Source: Rhodococcus opacus B4
GTDB lineage: Bacteria > Actinomycetota > Actinomycetes > Mycobacteriales > Mycobacteriaceae
NCBI RefSeq assembly: GCF_000010805.1
Contig: NC_012522.1
Coordinates: 5,208,001-5,272,000 of the forward strand
Direction: 5' to 3'
Length of the DNA: 64,000 nucleotides
The notes under the pieces were generated by a model. The model was not told where the DNA came from. It saw nothing but the letters and a program-made list of their open reading frames with translations, and ran no database searches. Made by a program: the position numbers and the translations under genes. Each line of letters begins with the position of its first letter. Positions within the stretch are counted from its first letter, which is position 1. Positions 34,342-42,484 of this stretch are shown here, in pieces.

Positions 34342-35142
34342 ATGACTATGTCTCTGACGGCAGGACAGGGCAGGTTCGAGGGGGCGGTCGCCCTGGTCAC
34401 CGGCGGCGGATCGGGGATCGGGGCGGCCGTCGCCGCACAGCTCGTCGGTGAGGGAGCTTCCCGCGTCTACGTGGCGGATATCGCGGCTGAGAATGTGCGC
34501 CGGCGGCACGGCGACGACCCCACGATGATCTCGCGGGTCGACGTGTCCGACCCGGAGGCCGTCGACGCCGTCATGGCGGAGATTCTCGCCGCCGAGGGTC
34601 GGCTCGACGTCGTCGTCCATGCTGCCGGCGTGGACGACCCGGAGTCCAAGAAGATCATCACGGACGCCGCCGCCGCGGGCACGCCGATCGACCTGACGGC
34701 GAATCTCACCGACGCGCAGTGGCGCCGGGTGATGTCGGTCAATCTCGACGGCACGTTCCACGTGGTCCGCTCCGCGGTGCGGGCGATGAAGCCGAAAGGC
34801 GGCGCGATCGTCGTGATCGGGTCGTCGTCGGCGTTCGACACCTTGATCGGATACCCGCACTACGCGGCGTCGAAAGCCGCCGTTCATGCGTTCTGCCAGG
34901 CCGTCGCCAAGGAAGTGGTGGCGTTCGGCATCCGACTCAACCTCGTCGCTCCCGGCCCGACGGAGACCGGCATGGCCGCGCGCACACCGGAAGAACTCAA
35001 AGTGCAGTGGGTCAACAACACGCCGGTGCCGTATGCGACTTCGGACGAGATCGCGGACAACGTGCTGTTCCTCGCTTCGGAACAGGCGAGGAACGTGGTC
35101 GGTGCGGTGCTTCTCAGCAACCGAGGACGCTTCACGGTCTGA
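34342..35142 (+). CDS. Short-chain dehydrogenase/reductase
   Basis: About 266-aa SDR: TGGGSGIGAAVA, VYVADIAAE (NAD type), HAAGVDDP, IGSSSAFDTL and YAASKAA. An insertion around SKKIITDAAAAGTPIDLT before the Asn-containing helix is uncommon and may shape substrate choice. The C-terminus lacks the usual VDGG ending (it reads LLSNRGRFTV). ATG 34342 follows a GGAGAAG site; ATG 34348 is the alternative. Co-transcribed with the liv-type transporter. Confidence 0.83.
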   Translation: MTMSLTAGQGRFEGAVALVTGGGSGIGAAVAAQLVGEGASRVYVADIAAENVRRRHGDDPTMISRVDVSDPEAVDAVMAEILAAEGRLDVVVHAAGVDDPESKKIITDAAAAGTPIDLTANLTDAQWRRVMSVNLDGTFHVVRSAVRAMKPKGGAIVVIGSSSAFDTLIGYPHYAASKAAVHAFCQAVAKEVVAFGIRLNLVAPGPTETGMAARTPEELKVQWVNNTPVPYATSDEIADNVLFLASEQARNVVGAVLLSNRGRFTV

Positions 35143-35164
35143 CTGCTCGCCTTCCACAACAAAG

Positions 35165-35201
35165 AACGCATCCAGGTCGGGTTTTCCGACCTGGATGCGT
35201 T
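35165..35201. terminator. Bidirectional hairpin terminator
   Basis: AACGCATCCAGGTCGG pairs with CCGACCTGGATGCGTT around GTTTT (16 bp), between convergent stops at 35142 and 35210. Confidence 0.88.
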
Positions 35202-35209
35202 TCGGCGTG

Positions 35210-36370
35210 CTACTGCGGTGACACGAAGTCTCCGATGGGGACGAATTTGCCACCCTCGACCTGGACTCGGACCACACTGTCGGTGCCGAGATGCTCGTCG
35301 GAGCTGAACGTGAGAGGAGGCATCACGCCGGTGTCGAGTGTGCCGCTCGTGGTGATCGCGTCGGTGACGGACTTCGACGTGATGTCGCCGTCGATGCCGG
35401 CAAGGATCTGGGCGAATGCTTTGGCCGAGCCATACGTTGCCAGCGAGTAGAAGTCGGGCTTCTCGCCCGGCTTGTACTTCGCGAGCGCCTGCCGGTACTC
35501 CTCGACCTCCGGGTTGTCGGCGGTGGGCGGCAGCGTCAGCGACACGGCGCGGAACCCTTCCGCGTTCGCACCCGCGAGGTCGAGCAGGCTGTTACCGATC
35601 GTGGGGGAGTAGCCGTAGCTGGGGATCTCGACACCCTGTAGGGCCATCTCGTTGAGGTAGGCCGCGGCCTCCTGGATCGGCAGGATCGTCAGGACCGCAT
35701 CGGGTGCAGACGAACGGATCTGGGACACGAACGGGCTGTAGTCTGTGGTCCCGAGCTTGACCTCGACCGTCGATACCTGCGCCCCGGCCTTCTCGAGTTC
35801 GGCTGTCGCGACCGCGCCCACGTTCACGAATGCGGCTGGATCGTTGCGAATGATGGTGACCTTCTTCGCGCCCTCGTCGAGGGCCCACTGTGCGGCGGCG
35901 CGCGCCTGGTTCTCGTAGAGCGTCTGGCTGCCGAACAGGCCGTCCCTCGGCGGGTCGTACCAGGCGGCCGAACCGCCGTAGGTCCCGAAGATGGGGATCT
36001 TGTTCTGTTCGAGGACGAACGGGAACGTCGCCTCCGTGGTGGCCGTGCCGTTGGCGCCGACGATGGCGACGACCTTGTCGCGTGAGACCAGTTGTCGCGC
36101 CACCTGAATCGTCTGCTGTGGATCGAAGGCATTGTCGACGGGAGTCCACTCGACGGGGCGGCCGTGTATTCCTCCTGCGGCGTTGAGCTGGTCGAAGAAC
36201 GCCTGGGTGCCGGCCTCCTGAGGAAGACCTCCCGAAGCCTGCGGACCCGAAAGGGGGAGCCATGCACCGAGTTTGATCGGCCCGCCCGGATCGCCGTCGC
36301 CGGCTTGCGACCCGCATGCTGTCAACGTCGTGGCGAGTACCACGCCGACGGTGAGAAGAATTTTCCGCAC
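35210..36370 (-). CDS. Branched-chain-type ABC substrate-binding lipoprotein (LivK-like)
   Basis: 386 aa with a lipoprotein signal (lipobox TLTACGS). The mature domain is a type-I periplasmic binding fold: IKLGAWLPLSGPQASGG, VVAIVGANGTATTEATFPFVLEQNKIP, and YSLATYGSAKAFAQILAG. Likely partner of the LivH/LivMGF transporter encoded convergently. Starts at GTG 36370 behind AAGGAG; the overlapping ATG at 36372 is out of frame. The operator at 36381 lies between a likely -10 element (TATACC on the minus strand) and the start. Confidence 0.88.
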   Translation of the reverse strand: MRKILLTVGVVLATTLTACGSQAGDGDPGGPIKLGAWLPLSGPQASGGLPQEAGTQAFFDQLNAAGGIHGRPVEWTPVDNAFDPQQTIQVARQLVSRDKVVAIVGANGTATTEATFPFVLEQNKIPIFGTYGGSAAWYDPPRDGLFGSQTLYENQARAAAQWALDEGAKKVTIIRNDPAAFVNVGAVATAELEKAGAQVSTVEVKLGTTDYSPFVSQIRSSAPDAVLTILPIQEAAAYLNEMALQGVEIPSYGYSPTIGNSLLDLAGANAEGFRAVSLTLPPTADNPEVEEYRQALAKYKPGEKPDFYSLATYGSAKAFAQILAGIDGDITSKSVTDAITTSGTLDTGVMPPLTFSSDEHLGTDSVVRVQVEGGKFVPIGDFVSPQ

Positions 36371-36380
36371 ATCCGCTCCT

Positions 36381-36393
36381 TGAATCGAGTTCA
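36381..36393. promoter_or_regulatory. Island operator before the LivK-like gene
   Basis: TGAATCGAGTTCA, a strong match, partly doubled by a second half-site (AGTTCA at 36393 and neighbours). On the minus strand it follows TATACC by 12 bp. Confidence 0.7.
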
Positions 36394-36483
36394 GTTCAAC
36401 GGATGGTATAGAGGAAATGCTGTGGCGGCAATCACATGGCGATCGGGGGGCCGTTGGATGCGTCCGTCGAGCTACCGAACTCT

Positions 36484-36496
36484 TGAACTGACTTCA
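36484..36496. promoter_or_regulatory. Island operator before the KstD-like flavoprotein
   Basis: TGAACTGACTTCA (left half perfect, right half 5 of 6), 64 bp before ATG 36560. Confidence 0.65.
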
Positions 36497-36559
36497 GTTG
36501 AGGGGTTACGGTGTTGCGGGCAGTGCCACTGCTCGGTCGAAGGGGATGAGGAACACCAG

Positions 36560-37888
36560 ATGCCAGAAATCGAAACCGACGTACTCGTCATCGGCGCCGG
36601 AATGGCCGGGTTGACTGCGGCCGCGCGGGCGGCGACCCGCGGACGGTCGGTCGTCGTCGTCGAGAAGTCCGCGGCGATCGGCGGGTCCGCCCAGTTCGCC
36701 GGATATGCCTGGACCGCGCCCTCGCACGAGGTCATGGACGAGGTCAACCCGGACGGTGACCCGGCGTTGTGCCGGGCGCTCGTCGACGGGTTCTCCGACG
36801 GGATCGACTGGATCCGGTCGCTCGGCGTCGCCTGCGCGGACGCGGTGACCGTTCTCCGCTACGGAACCGGCCATCAGTTCGACACGAATCACTACATCGA
36901 CGAGTGTCGCCGGCGAATCCGGAGTCACGGCGGCGAACTGCACGCGGGCGCGGACACCCTCTCGCTGATCACGTCCGACGGCGTCGTCGTCGGTGCGCGC
37001 GTGCGGCTCTCGGACGGTACGGAATGTGAAATACGATCCGGAGCAACCATTCTTGCGACCGGTGGATTCCAGGCGAATACCGCACTGGCCGCCGCGCACA
37101 TCCACCCCGCGGCATCCGAGATGCAACTGCGCTCGAATCCGGTCAGCGCGGGTGACGGACTACGCCTGGCCGAATCCGTCGGCGCAGCGACCGGAACGGA
37201 TCGGTCCGGCTTCTACGGCCACCTCGTACCGACCGGTGTGCGCTTTCGCGACCCGTCCGATTTCGTGGCGCTGTCGCTCTACTACAGCGAGCATGCGCTG
37301 CTGTTCAATCTCGACAACCGCCGGTTCACGGACGAGACGGTCGGGGACCACCTGACGACGATGGACCTGCTCGAACAGCCCGAGTCGCGAGGATTGCTCG
37401 TCGCCGACGCGCGGGTCTACCGCGACTGGATCACCGGCAGCTACGTCGAAGGCGCCGCCTCGCTCGACAAGTTCGACCTCGCGCAGCGCCGGGGCGGGCG
37501 GTGCGGCATCGCCGAGAACCTGGACGAGTTCGCATACCTTCCCGAGGAGTGGGGCTACGACGGCGTCGCGATCGCGAATCAGATCCGCTCTCTCAAGGCG
37601 GTCGGCACGGACGGGCAGCCTCCGCGGAGGTTCGACTCGTCCCCGCTCGACGAGGGCCCGTACTACCTCGTCGAGGCATGCCCGGCGCTGACCTTCCCGT
37701 TCCACGGCATCCGCATCGACGAGCACGGCCGTGTCCTCGATTCGGCGGGTGGCACGATCAGCGGCCTGTTCGCCGCCGGATCGGACACCGGCGGGCTCTA
37801 CAACCGCGCGTACACGGGCGGCATCGCGCCTGCTCTGGTGTTCGGCCTGGCCGCGGCGGACCACGCCACACCCGTGAGTACTTGTTAA
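36560..37888 (+). CDS. FAD-dependent dehydrogenase (3-ketosteroid dehydrogenase / fumarate reductase superfamily)
   Basis: About 442 aa. FAD-binding motif VLVIGAGMAGLTAAARAATRG, then EKSAAIGGSAQFAGYAW, ILATGGFQAN and a C-terminal LFAAGSDTGGLYNRAYTGGIAPALVFG. The superfamily includes 3-ketosteroid-delta1-dehydrogenase, 3-oxo-alicyclic desaturases and urocanate-type reductases; ring desaturation next to a ketone fits this island. A long 5' extension of the frame was rejected in favour of ATG 36560, where homology begins. Its last residues (PVSTC) and stop are supplied by palindrome copy 4. Confidence 0.83.
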   Translation: MPEIETDVLVIGAGMAGLTAAARAATRGRSVVVVEKSAAIGGSAQFAGYAWTAPSHEVMDEVNPDGDPALCRALVDGFSDGIDWIRSLGVACADAVTVLRYGTGHQFDTNHYIDECRRRIRSHGGELHAGADTLSLITSDGVVVGARVRLSDGTECEIRSGATILATGGFQANTALAAAHIHPAASEMQLRSNPVSAGDGLRLAESVGAATGTDRSGFYGHLVPTGVRFRDPSDFVALSLYYSEHALLFNLDNRRFTDETVGDHLTTMDLLEQPESRGLLVADARVYRDWITGSYVEGAASLDKFDLAQRRGGRCGIAENLDEFAYLPEEWGYDGVAIANQIRSLKAVGTDGQPPRRFDSSPLDEGPYYLVEACPALTFPFHGIRIDEHGRVLDSAGGTISGLFAAGSDTGGLYNRAYTGGIAPALVFGLAAADHATPVSTC

Positions 37889-37916
37889 CCGCCCGCGGTT
37901 AACAAGTACTCACGGG
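37871..37916. repeat. Long palindrome, copy 4, overlapping the end of a gene
   Basis: CCCGTGAGTACTTGTTAACC mirrors its right arm around GCCCGC. Flanking C/G pairs match copy 1, while copies 2 and 3 have T/A, again compensatory. The TAA stop of the flavoprotein is the TTAA within the left arm. Confidence 0.9.
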
Positions 37917-37961
37917 GGCGTGCCCACATCACGTTCGGGTGCGGGCCGTAGGCTGACACCC

Positions 37962-39215
37962 GTGCGCGTACTCGTTATCGGCTCCGGAGCCCGTGAACAT
38001 GCCCTCCTTCTCGCCCTCTCTCGCGATCCGGGTGTCAGTGCCCTGATGTGCGCGCCCGGCAATGCCGGGATCGGCAAGATCGCCGAGCAGCACTCCGTCG
38101 ACATCGCGTCCGGGGAGGCGGTGGCGGCCCTCGCGAAGAAGCTGGACGCCGACCTCGTAGTCGTGGGCCCCGAGGTTCCCCTGGTGCTGGGTGTCGCGGA
38201 CGCCGTCCGTGCGGCGGGCATCGCGTGCTTCGGCCCGTCCGCCGACGCCGCGCGCATCGAGGGTTCCAAGGCGTTCGCCAAGGACGTCATGGCCACCGCC
38301 GGCGTGAAGACCGCGCACAGCGAGATCGTCGATTCGCCCGCCAAGCTGGACGAGGCGCTCGACCGCTTCGGTCCCAACTGGGTGGTCAAGGACGACGGCC
38401 TCGCCGCAGGCAAGGGCGTCGTGGTCACCACCGATCGGGACGCCGCCCGCGATCACGCGGCCGAATTGCTCGAGAACGGTCACCCCGTTCTCCTCGAATC
38501 CTTCCTCGACGGTCCCGAGGTGTCGCTGTTCTGCGTCGTCGACGGCGAGACCGTCGTGCCGCTGCTGCCTGCCCAGGATCACAAGCGCGTCGGAGACGGC
38601 GACACCGGACCCAACACCGGCGGCATGGGCGCCTACACGCCGCTCCCGTGGCTGCCCGAGCAGACCGTCACGCAGATCGTCGACGACGTCGTGAAGCCGG
38701 TCGCCGCCGAACTCGTCGCCCGCGGGAGCGCCTTCAGCGGCCTGCTGTACGCCGGGCTGGCGATCGGCAAGGACGGCCCGGCCGTCGTGGAGTTCAACTG
38801 CCGATTCGGCGACCCCGAGACCCAGGCGGTGCTCGCGCTGCTGAAGAGCCCGCTCGGGGAACTGTTGAACGCGGCGGCCACCGGAACGCTCGATCAGGTC
38901 GCGCCGCTCGAGTGGCAGAACGGCTCGGCGGTGACCGTCGTGGTCGCGGCCGAGCACTACCCGGCGACCCCGCGCACCGGCGACGTGATCACCGGCGCCG
39001 ACGGTGACGGCGTCCTGCACGCAGGCACCAAGCTCGTCGACGATCAGGTGGTTTCCGCCGGTGGACGCGTGCTCAGCGTGGTCGGAGTCGGGGCCGACCT
39101 CGACGCGGCCCGCGCGGACGCGTACTCCAAGATCTCCGCGATCAAGCTGCCGGGAAGCCACTTCCGGAAGGACATCGGGCTGGCTGCGGTCGAGGGCCGC
39201 ATCGCCATTCCCTGA
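37962..39215 (+). CDS. purD: Phosphoribosylamine-glycine ligase
   Basis: 417-aa ATP-grasp enzyme for the second step of purine synthesis. Motifs: VLVIGSGAREHAL, VVVGPEVPLVLGVAD, WVVKDDGLAAGKGVVV (ATP lid), DHKRVGDGDTGPNTGGMGAY and EFNCRFGDPETQ. Full length. It starts at GTG 37962; a TAGGCT hexamer ends 8 nt upstream, so the mRNA may be leaderless. It marks the return to core genes after the island; purB lies about 8 kb further on. Confidence 0.95.
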   Translation: MRVLVIGSGAREHALLLALSRDPGVSALMCAPGNAGIGKIAEQHSVDIASGEAVAALAKKLDADLVVVGPEVPLVLGVADAVRAAGIACFGPSADAARIEGSKAFAKDVMATAGVKTAHSEIVDSPAKLDEALDRFGPNWVVKDDGLAAGKGVVVTTDRDAARDHAAELLENGHPVLLESFLDGPEVSLFCVVDGETVVPLLPAQDHKRVGDGDTGPNTGGMGAYTPLPWLPEQTVTQIVDDVVKPVAAELVARGSAFSGLLYAGLAIGKDGPAVVEFNCRFGDPETQAVLALLKSPLGELLNAAATGTLDQVAPLEWQNGSAVTVVVAAEHYPATPRTGDVITGADGDGVLHAGTKLVDDQVVSAGGRVLSVVGVGADLDAARADAYSKISAIKLPGSHFRKDIGLAAVEGRIAIP

Positions 39216-39231
39216 GGTCGAACCATCGAAA

Positions 39232-39270
39232 CAGACGTGCACCCCTGGAGCATCGAGGGGTGCACGTCTG
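39232..39270. terminator. Bidirectional hairpin terminator
   Basis: CAGACGTGCACCCCT pairs with AGGGGTGCACGTCTG around a 9-nt loop (15 bp), between convergent purD and the 3-hydroxybutyrate dehydrogenase-like gene. Confidence 0.88.
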
Positions 39271-39283
39271 CTTCGTCAGCACG

Positions 39284-40036
39284 TCACCGGGCCGTCCAGC
39301 CTCCGTCGATCGAGTAGGAGGCGCCGGTGACCATGCCTGCGTCGGCGGACGCGAGCCACGCGACGAGGGACGCGACCTCCGCCGGTTCCACCAGTCGTTT
39401 GATCGCGCTCTCGGTGAGCATCACCTTCTCGATCACGTCGGACTCGCTGATGCCGTGCACCTGCGCCTGATCCGCGATCTGCTTCTGCACCAACGGGGTC
39501 AGCACGTAGCCAGGGTTGACGCAGTTGCTGGTGACCCCGTGCGGACCGCCCTCGAGTGCCGTCACCTTCGACAGTCCCTCGAGCCCGTGCTTGGCGGTGA
39601 CGTACGCGGCCTTGAACGCCGAGGCGCGGAGCCCGTGCACCGACGACACGTTGACGATGCGCCCGAAACCCGTCGCGTACATGTGCGGCAGGGCGGCACG
39701 GATCAGCAGGAACGGCGCCTCGACCATGAGCGTCTGGATGCGCCGGAAGTCCTCGGGGCGGAATTCCTCGATGGGACTGATGGTTTGGATCCCGGCGTTG
39801 TTGACGAGGATGTCCGTCTCGAGCCGCAACTCGGTGAGCGGATCGGTGTCGAGGAGGTCGACGTGCCACGCCGTTCCGTCGATCTCGTCGGCGAGGCTCT
39901 TGGCGGCCACGTCGTCGAGGTCGGCGACCGTGACGTGGGCTCCGCGCGCCGCCAGCGCCCGGGCGCACGCCGCGCCGATCCCGCTGGCGCCGCCGGTGAC
40001 GAGCGCGGTGCGCCCGGCCAGGTTCTGCTCGGTCAT
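39284..40036 (-). CDS. 3-hydroxybutyrate dehydrogenase-like SDR
   Basis: 250 aa. TGGASGIGAACARALAARG, VTVADLDD (NAD), NNAGIQ, NVSSVHGLRAS and YVTAKHGLEGL, followed by NPGYVLTPLVQKQI. The HGL-(V/R)AS, YV-AKHG and NPGYV-TPLV motifs are those of D-3-hydroxybutyrate dehydrogenases (BdhA/HbdH). It would oxidise (R)-3-hydroxybutyrate to acetoacetate. The start overlaps the stop of the MFS gene (ATGA), so transport and oxidation of one substrate are probably coupled. Confidence 0.85.
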   Translation of the reverse strand: MTEQNLAGRTALVTGGASGIGAACARALAARGAHVTVADLDDVAAKSLADEIDGTAWHVDLLDTDPLTELRLETDILVNNAGIQTISPIEEFRPEDFRRIQTLMVEAPFLLIRAALPHMYATGFGRIVNVSSVHGLRASAFKAAYVTAKHGLEGLSKVTALEGGPHGVTSNCVNPGYVLTPLVQKQIADQAQVHGISESDVIEKVMLTESAIKRLVEPAEVASLVAWLASADAGMVTGASYSIDGGWTAR

Positions 40037-41421
40037 GCCGGGACCTCGTTCTTCGCGTCCGCCGCCTTCTCGTCCGCCAGGATCTGCGCGTCCGCCGCGT
40101 CGATCGACTCGAGCGAGATGCCCTTGGTCTCCCGGGCGACGACGACGGCGACGGCGGTGATCAGGCAGGCGATCGCCAGGTAGATCGCGATCGGAACGGC
40201 CGAGTCGTACTTGCTGAGCAGGCTGGCCGCGATGATCGGCGCCAGCGAACCGGCCACGATCGACGTCACCTGGTAGCCGAGGGAGACACCCGAGTACCGC
40301 ATGCGCGTCGGGAACATCTCGGCCATGATCGCCGGTTGGCCGGCGTACATGAACGCGTGGAACACCAGGCCGATGATGATCGCGCCGAGGATGACGGCGT
40401 TGTGCCCGCTGTTCATCATCGGGAAGGCGAAGAAGCCCCACGTGCCCGCGGTGAGCGCGCCGATCATGTAGACGGGACGGCGGCCGATCGTGTCGGAGAG
40501 TCGCCCGACGAGCGGGATCACCGCGAAGTGCACGGCATGGGCGATCAGCATCCACCAGAGGATCTGCGCGGTGTCGGTGTGGACGACGACCTTGAGGTAC
40601 GTAATCGAGAACGTGACCACCAGGTAGTACATGACGTTCTCACCGAAGCGCAGGCCCATCGCCGTCAGCACGCCGCGGGGGTAGCGCTTGAGGACCTCGA
40701 AGACGCTGAACGACGTCTCCTTGATGTGCTCCGCTTCCTTCTGCGCCTGGATGAAGATCGGGGCGTCCGTCACCTTGGTGCGGATGTAGTAGCCGACGAG
40801 GACGATGACGGCCGACAGCCAGAACGCGACGCGCCAGCCCCAGCTGAGGAAGGATTCGTCGGACAGCGTCGTCGTGAGGATCAGCAGGACGACGGTCGCG
40901 ACGAGGTTGCCCGCGGGCACGCCGGCCTGCGGCCACGACGCCCAGAACCCGCGGGATTTGTTGGGGCTGTGCTCGGCCACCAGCAGCACCGCGCCACCCC
41001 ACTCGCCGCCGACGGCGAATCCTTGAATGAAGCGGAGGGTGACGAGCAGGGCCGGGGCCCAGTACCCGATCTGGCCGTAGGTGGGCAGGCAGCCCATCAG
41101 GAACGTGGCCGTTCCGACGAGCAGGAGGCTGAACTGGAGCAGTTGCTTGCGGCCGAACTTGTCGCCGAAGTGCCCGAAGACGATGCCGCCGAGCGGCCGG
41201 GCGACGAAGCCCACGGCGTAGGTCACGAACGCCGCGATGATCGCGTCGAGTTCGTTGTCGCCCGCCGCGAAGAAGACCTTGCTGAACACGAGCGTGGCAG
41301 CGGTTCCGTAGAGGAAGAACTCGTACCACTCGACAACGGTGCCGGCCATGGACGCGCCGACCACCTTCTTCAGCCCGGACGGCGGGGTTTCCTTCGTGTG
41401 CGCGGTTTCGTCGACGCTCAT
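40033..41421 (-). CDS. MFS metabolite:H+ symporter (MHS family)
   Basis: About 462 aa with 12 predicted membrane helices and MHS-family motifs: GTVVEWYEFFLYGTAA, RPLGGIVFGHFGDKFGRK, FIQGFAVGGEWGGAVLL. The family carries small organic acids, betaines and shikimate. With the 3-hydroxybutyrate dehydrogenase-like gene behind it, uptake of 3-hydroxybutyrate or a similar acid is a reasonable inference. Start ATG 41421 follows GAGGAGCGACAG; the upstream extension in frame runs into the LysR operator. Confidence 0.87.
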   Translation of the reverse strand: MSVDETAHTKETPPSGLKKVVGASMAGTVVEWYEFFLYGTAATLVFSKVFFAAGDNELDAIIAAFVTYAVGFVARPLGGIVFGHFGDKFGRKQLLQFSLLLVGTATFLMGCLPTYGQIGYWAPALLVTLRFIQGFAVGGEWGGAVLLVAEHSPNKSRGFWASWPQAGVPAGNLVATVVLLILTTTLSDESFLSWGWRVAFWLSAVIVLVGYYIRTKVTDAPIFIQAQKEAEHIKETSFSVFEVLKRYPRGVLTAMGLRFGENVMYYLVVTFSITYLKVVVHTDTAQILWWMLIAHAVHFAVIPLVGRLSDTIGRRPVYMIGALTAGTWGFFAFPMMNSGHNAVILGAIIIGLVFHAFMYAGQPAIMAEMFPTRMRYSGVSLGYQVTSIVAGSLAPIIAASLLSKYDSAVPIAIYLAIACLITAVAVVVARETKGISLESIDAADAQILADEKAADAKNEVPA

Positions 41422-41493
41422 CTGTCGCTCCTCGTTACACTCCGTACCCCGTTGTGACTGGGGACACAGTTCATTGGTCCTGTCGAGTATTGA

Positions 41494-41549
41494 TGCATAT
41501 TTGTGCGCACACAATGACGCAACCTGCAATGGGTATGTGCAAATATGCA
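41494..41549. promoter_or_regulatory. Inverted repeat in the divergent LysR/MFS promoter region
   Basis: TGCATATTTG (41494-41503) and its exact complement CAAATATGCA (41540-41549) face each other 36 bp apart; a central TGTGCGCACA palindrome lies at 41502-41511. The right arm ends 3 bp from the LysR start. A fitting binding site for the LysR protein. Confidence 0.65.
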
Positions 41550-41552
41550 GAA

Positions 41553-42461
41553 ATGACCCCCGGAACAGCCTTGCCCAGCGCCGACGACCTCCTCGTCCTG
41601 CTCGCGGTGGGGCGGACGGGCCGCTTCAACACCGCCGCCGACGACCTCGGGGTCAACCACACGACCATCTCGCGCCGGATCGCGAGTCTGGAGAAGTGCC
41701 TCGGCGGCCGGGTCCTCGTGAAGGCCGCGGGCGGGTGGGAGCTCACCGACCTCGGGCGGCAGGCCCTGACCGCCGCCGAGCGCGTCGAGGCCGCCGTCCA
41801 CGGACTCGTCGCCGAGCCCGGCGGCGCCGATCACCTCAAGGGCGTCGTCCGCGTCTCGGCGACCGACGGGTTCAGCGCCTACATCGCGGCGCCCGCGGGC
41901 GCACTGATCCGCAGCAGGCATCCCGAGGTGTCCGTGGAAATCGTCGCGATCACGCGCCGGGCCTCGCAGCACCGCTCCGGACTCGACATCGAAATCGTTG
42001 TGGGCAAACCGCAGGTGCACCGGGCGGAGGCGCTGTGGCTGGCCGACTACACCCTCGGGCTGTACGGTGCGCGGTCGTACCTGGCCGCACACGGCACTCC
42101 GACGCGGGTGAGTGATCTGGCCGATCATTCACTCGTCTATTTCATCGACTCGATGCTGCAGGTCGACGAACTCGACCTCGCACGCCGCCTCACCGTCTCG
42201 ATGCGCGAATCGGTGACGTCGACGAACGTGTTCGTGCACGTCGAGGCCACCCGGGCGTCGGCGGGCATCGGGCTGCTGCCGTGCTTCATGGCCGACCGTC
42301 ACGACGACCTCGTACGGGTGCTGCCCGGGCAGGTCGAGGCCGAACTGGCGTACTGGCTCGTGGCGCGGCCCGAGTCGCTGCGACGACCGGAGGTCGCAGC
42401 GGTGGTGGGGGCGATCCGGGAGACGGTGGAATTGCAGCGGGACGCATTGGCGGGGGAGTGA
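41553..42461 (+). CDS. LysR-family transcriptional regulator
   Basis: About 302 aa. N-terminal helix-turn-helix (LLAVGRTGRFNTAADDLGVNHTTISRRIASLEKCLGGRVLVK) and a C-terminal periplasmic-binding-like effector domain. It is divergent from the MFS-SDR operon and probably activates it in response to the transported acid. Start ATG 41553 (MTPGTALPSADDLL) is preferred because it leaves the inverted repeat outside the gene; earlier in-frame ATGs exist (41514, 41529 and 41535). Confidence 0.87.
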   Translation: MTPGTALPSADDLLVLLAVGRTGRFNTAADDLGVNHTTISRRIASLEKCLGGRVLVKAAGGWELTDLGRQALTAAERVEAAVHGLVAEPGGADHLKGVVRVSATDGFSAYIAAPAGALIRSRHPEVSVEIVAITRRASQHRSGLDIEIVVGKPQVHRAEALWLADYTLGLYGARSYLAAHGTPTRVSDLADHSLVYFIDSMLQVDELDLARRLTVSMRESVTSTNVFVHVEATRASAGIGLLPCFMADRHDDLVRVLPGQVEAELAYWLVARPESLRRPEVAAVVGAIRETVELQRDALAGE

Positions 42462-42484
42462 GCGCGTCACGCTAGCGTCATGGG

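Noticed and set aside
7837..36496. Assignment of the 13-bp motif to the cholesterol regulators KstR or KstR2.
   Set aside because: Half-site and spacing (TGAACT-N-AGTTCA) differ from the KstR and KstR2 operators as I know them.
36092..36559. Long N-terminal extension of the KstD-like flavoprotein frame.
   Set aside because: It crosses the divergent LivK start and two operators; FAD-domain homology begins at about ATG 36560.
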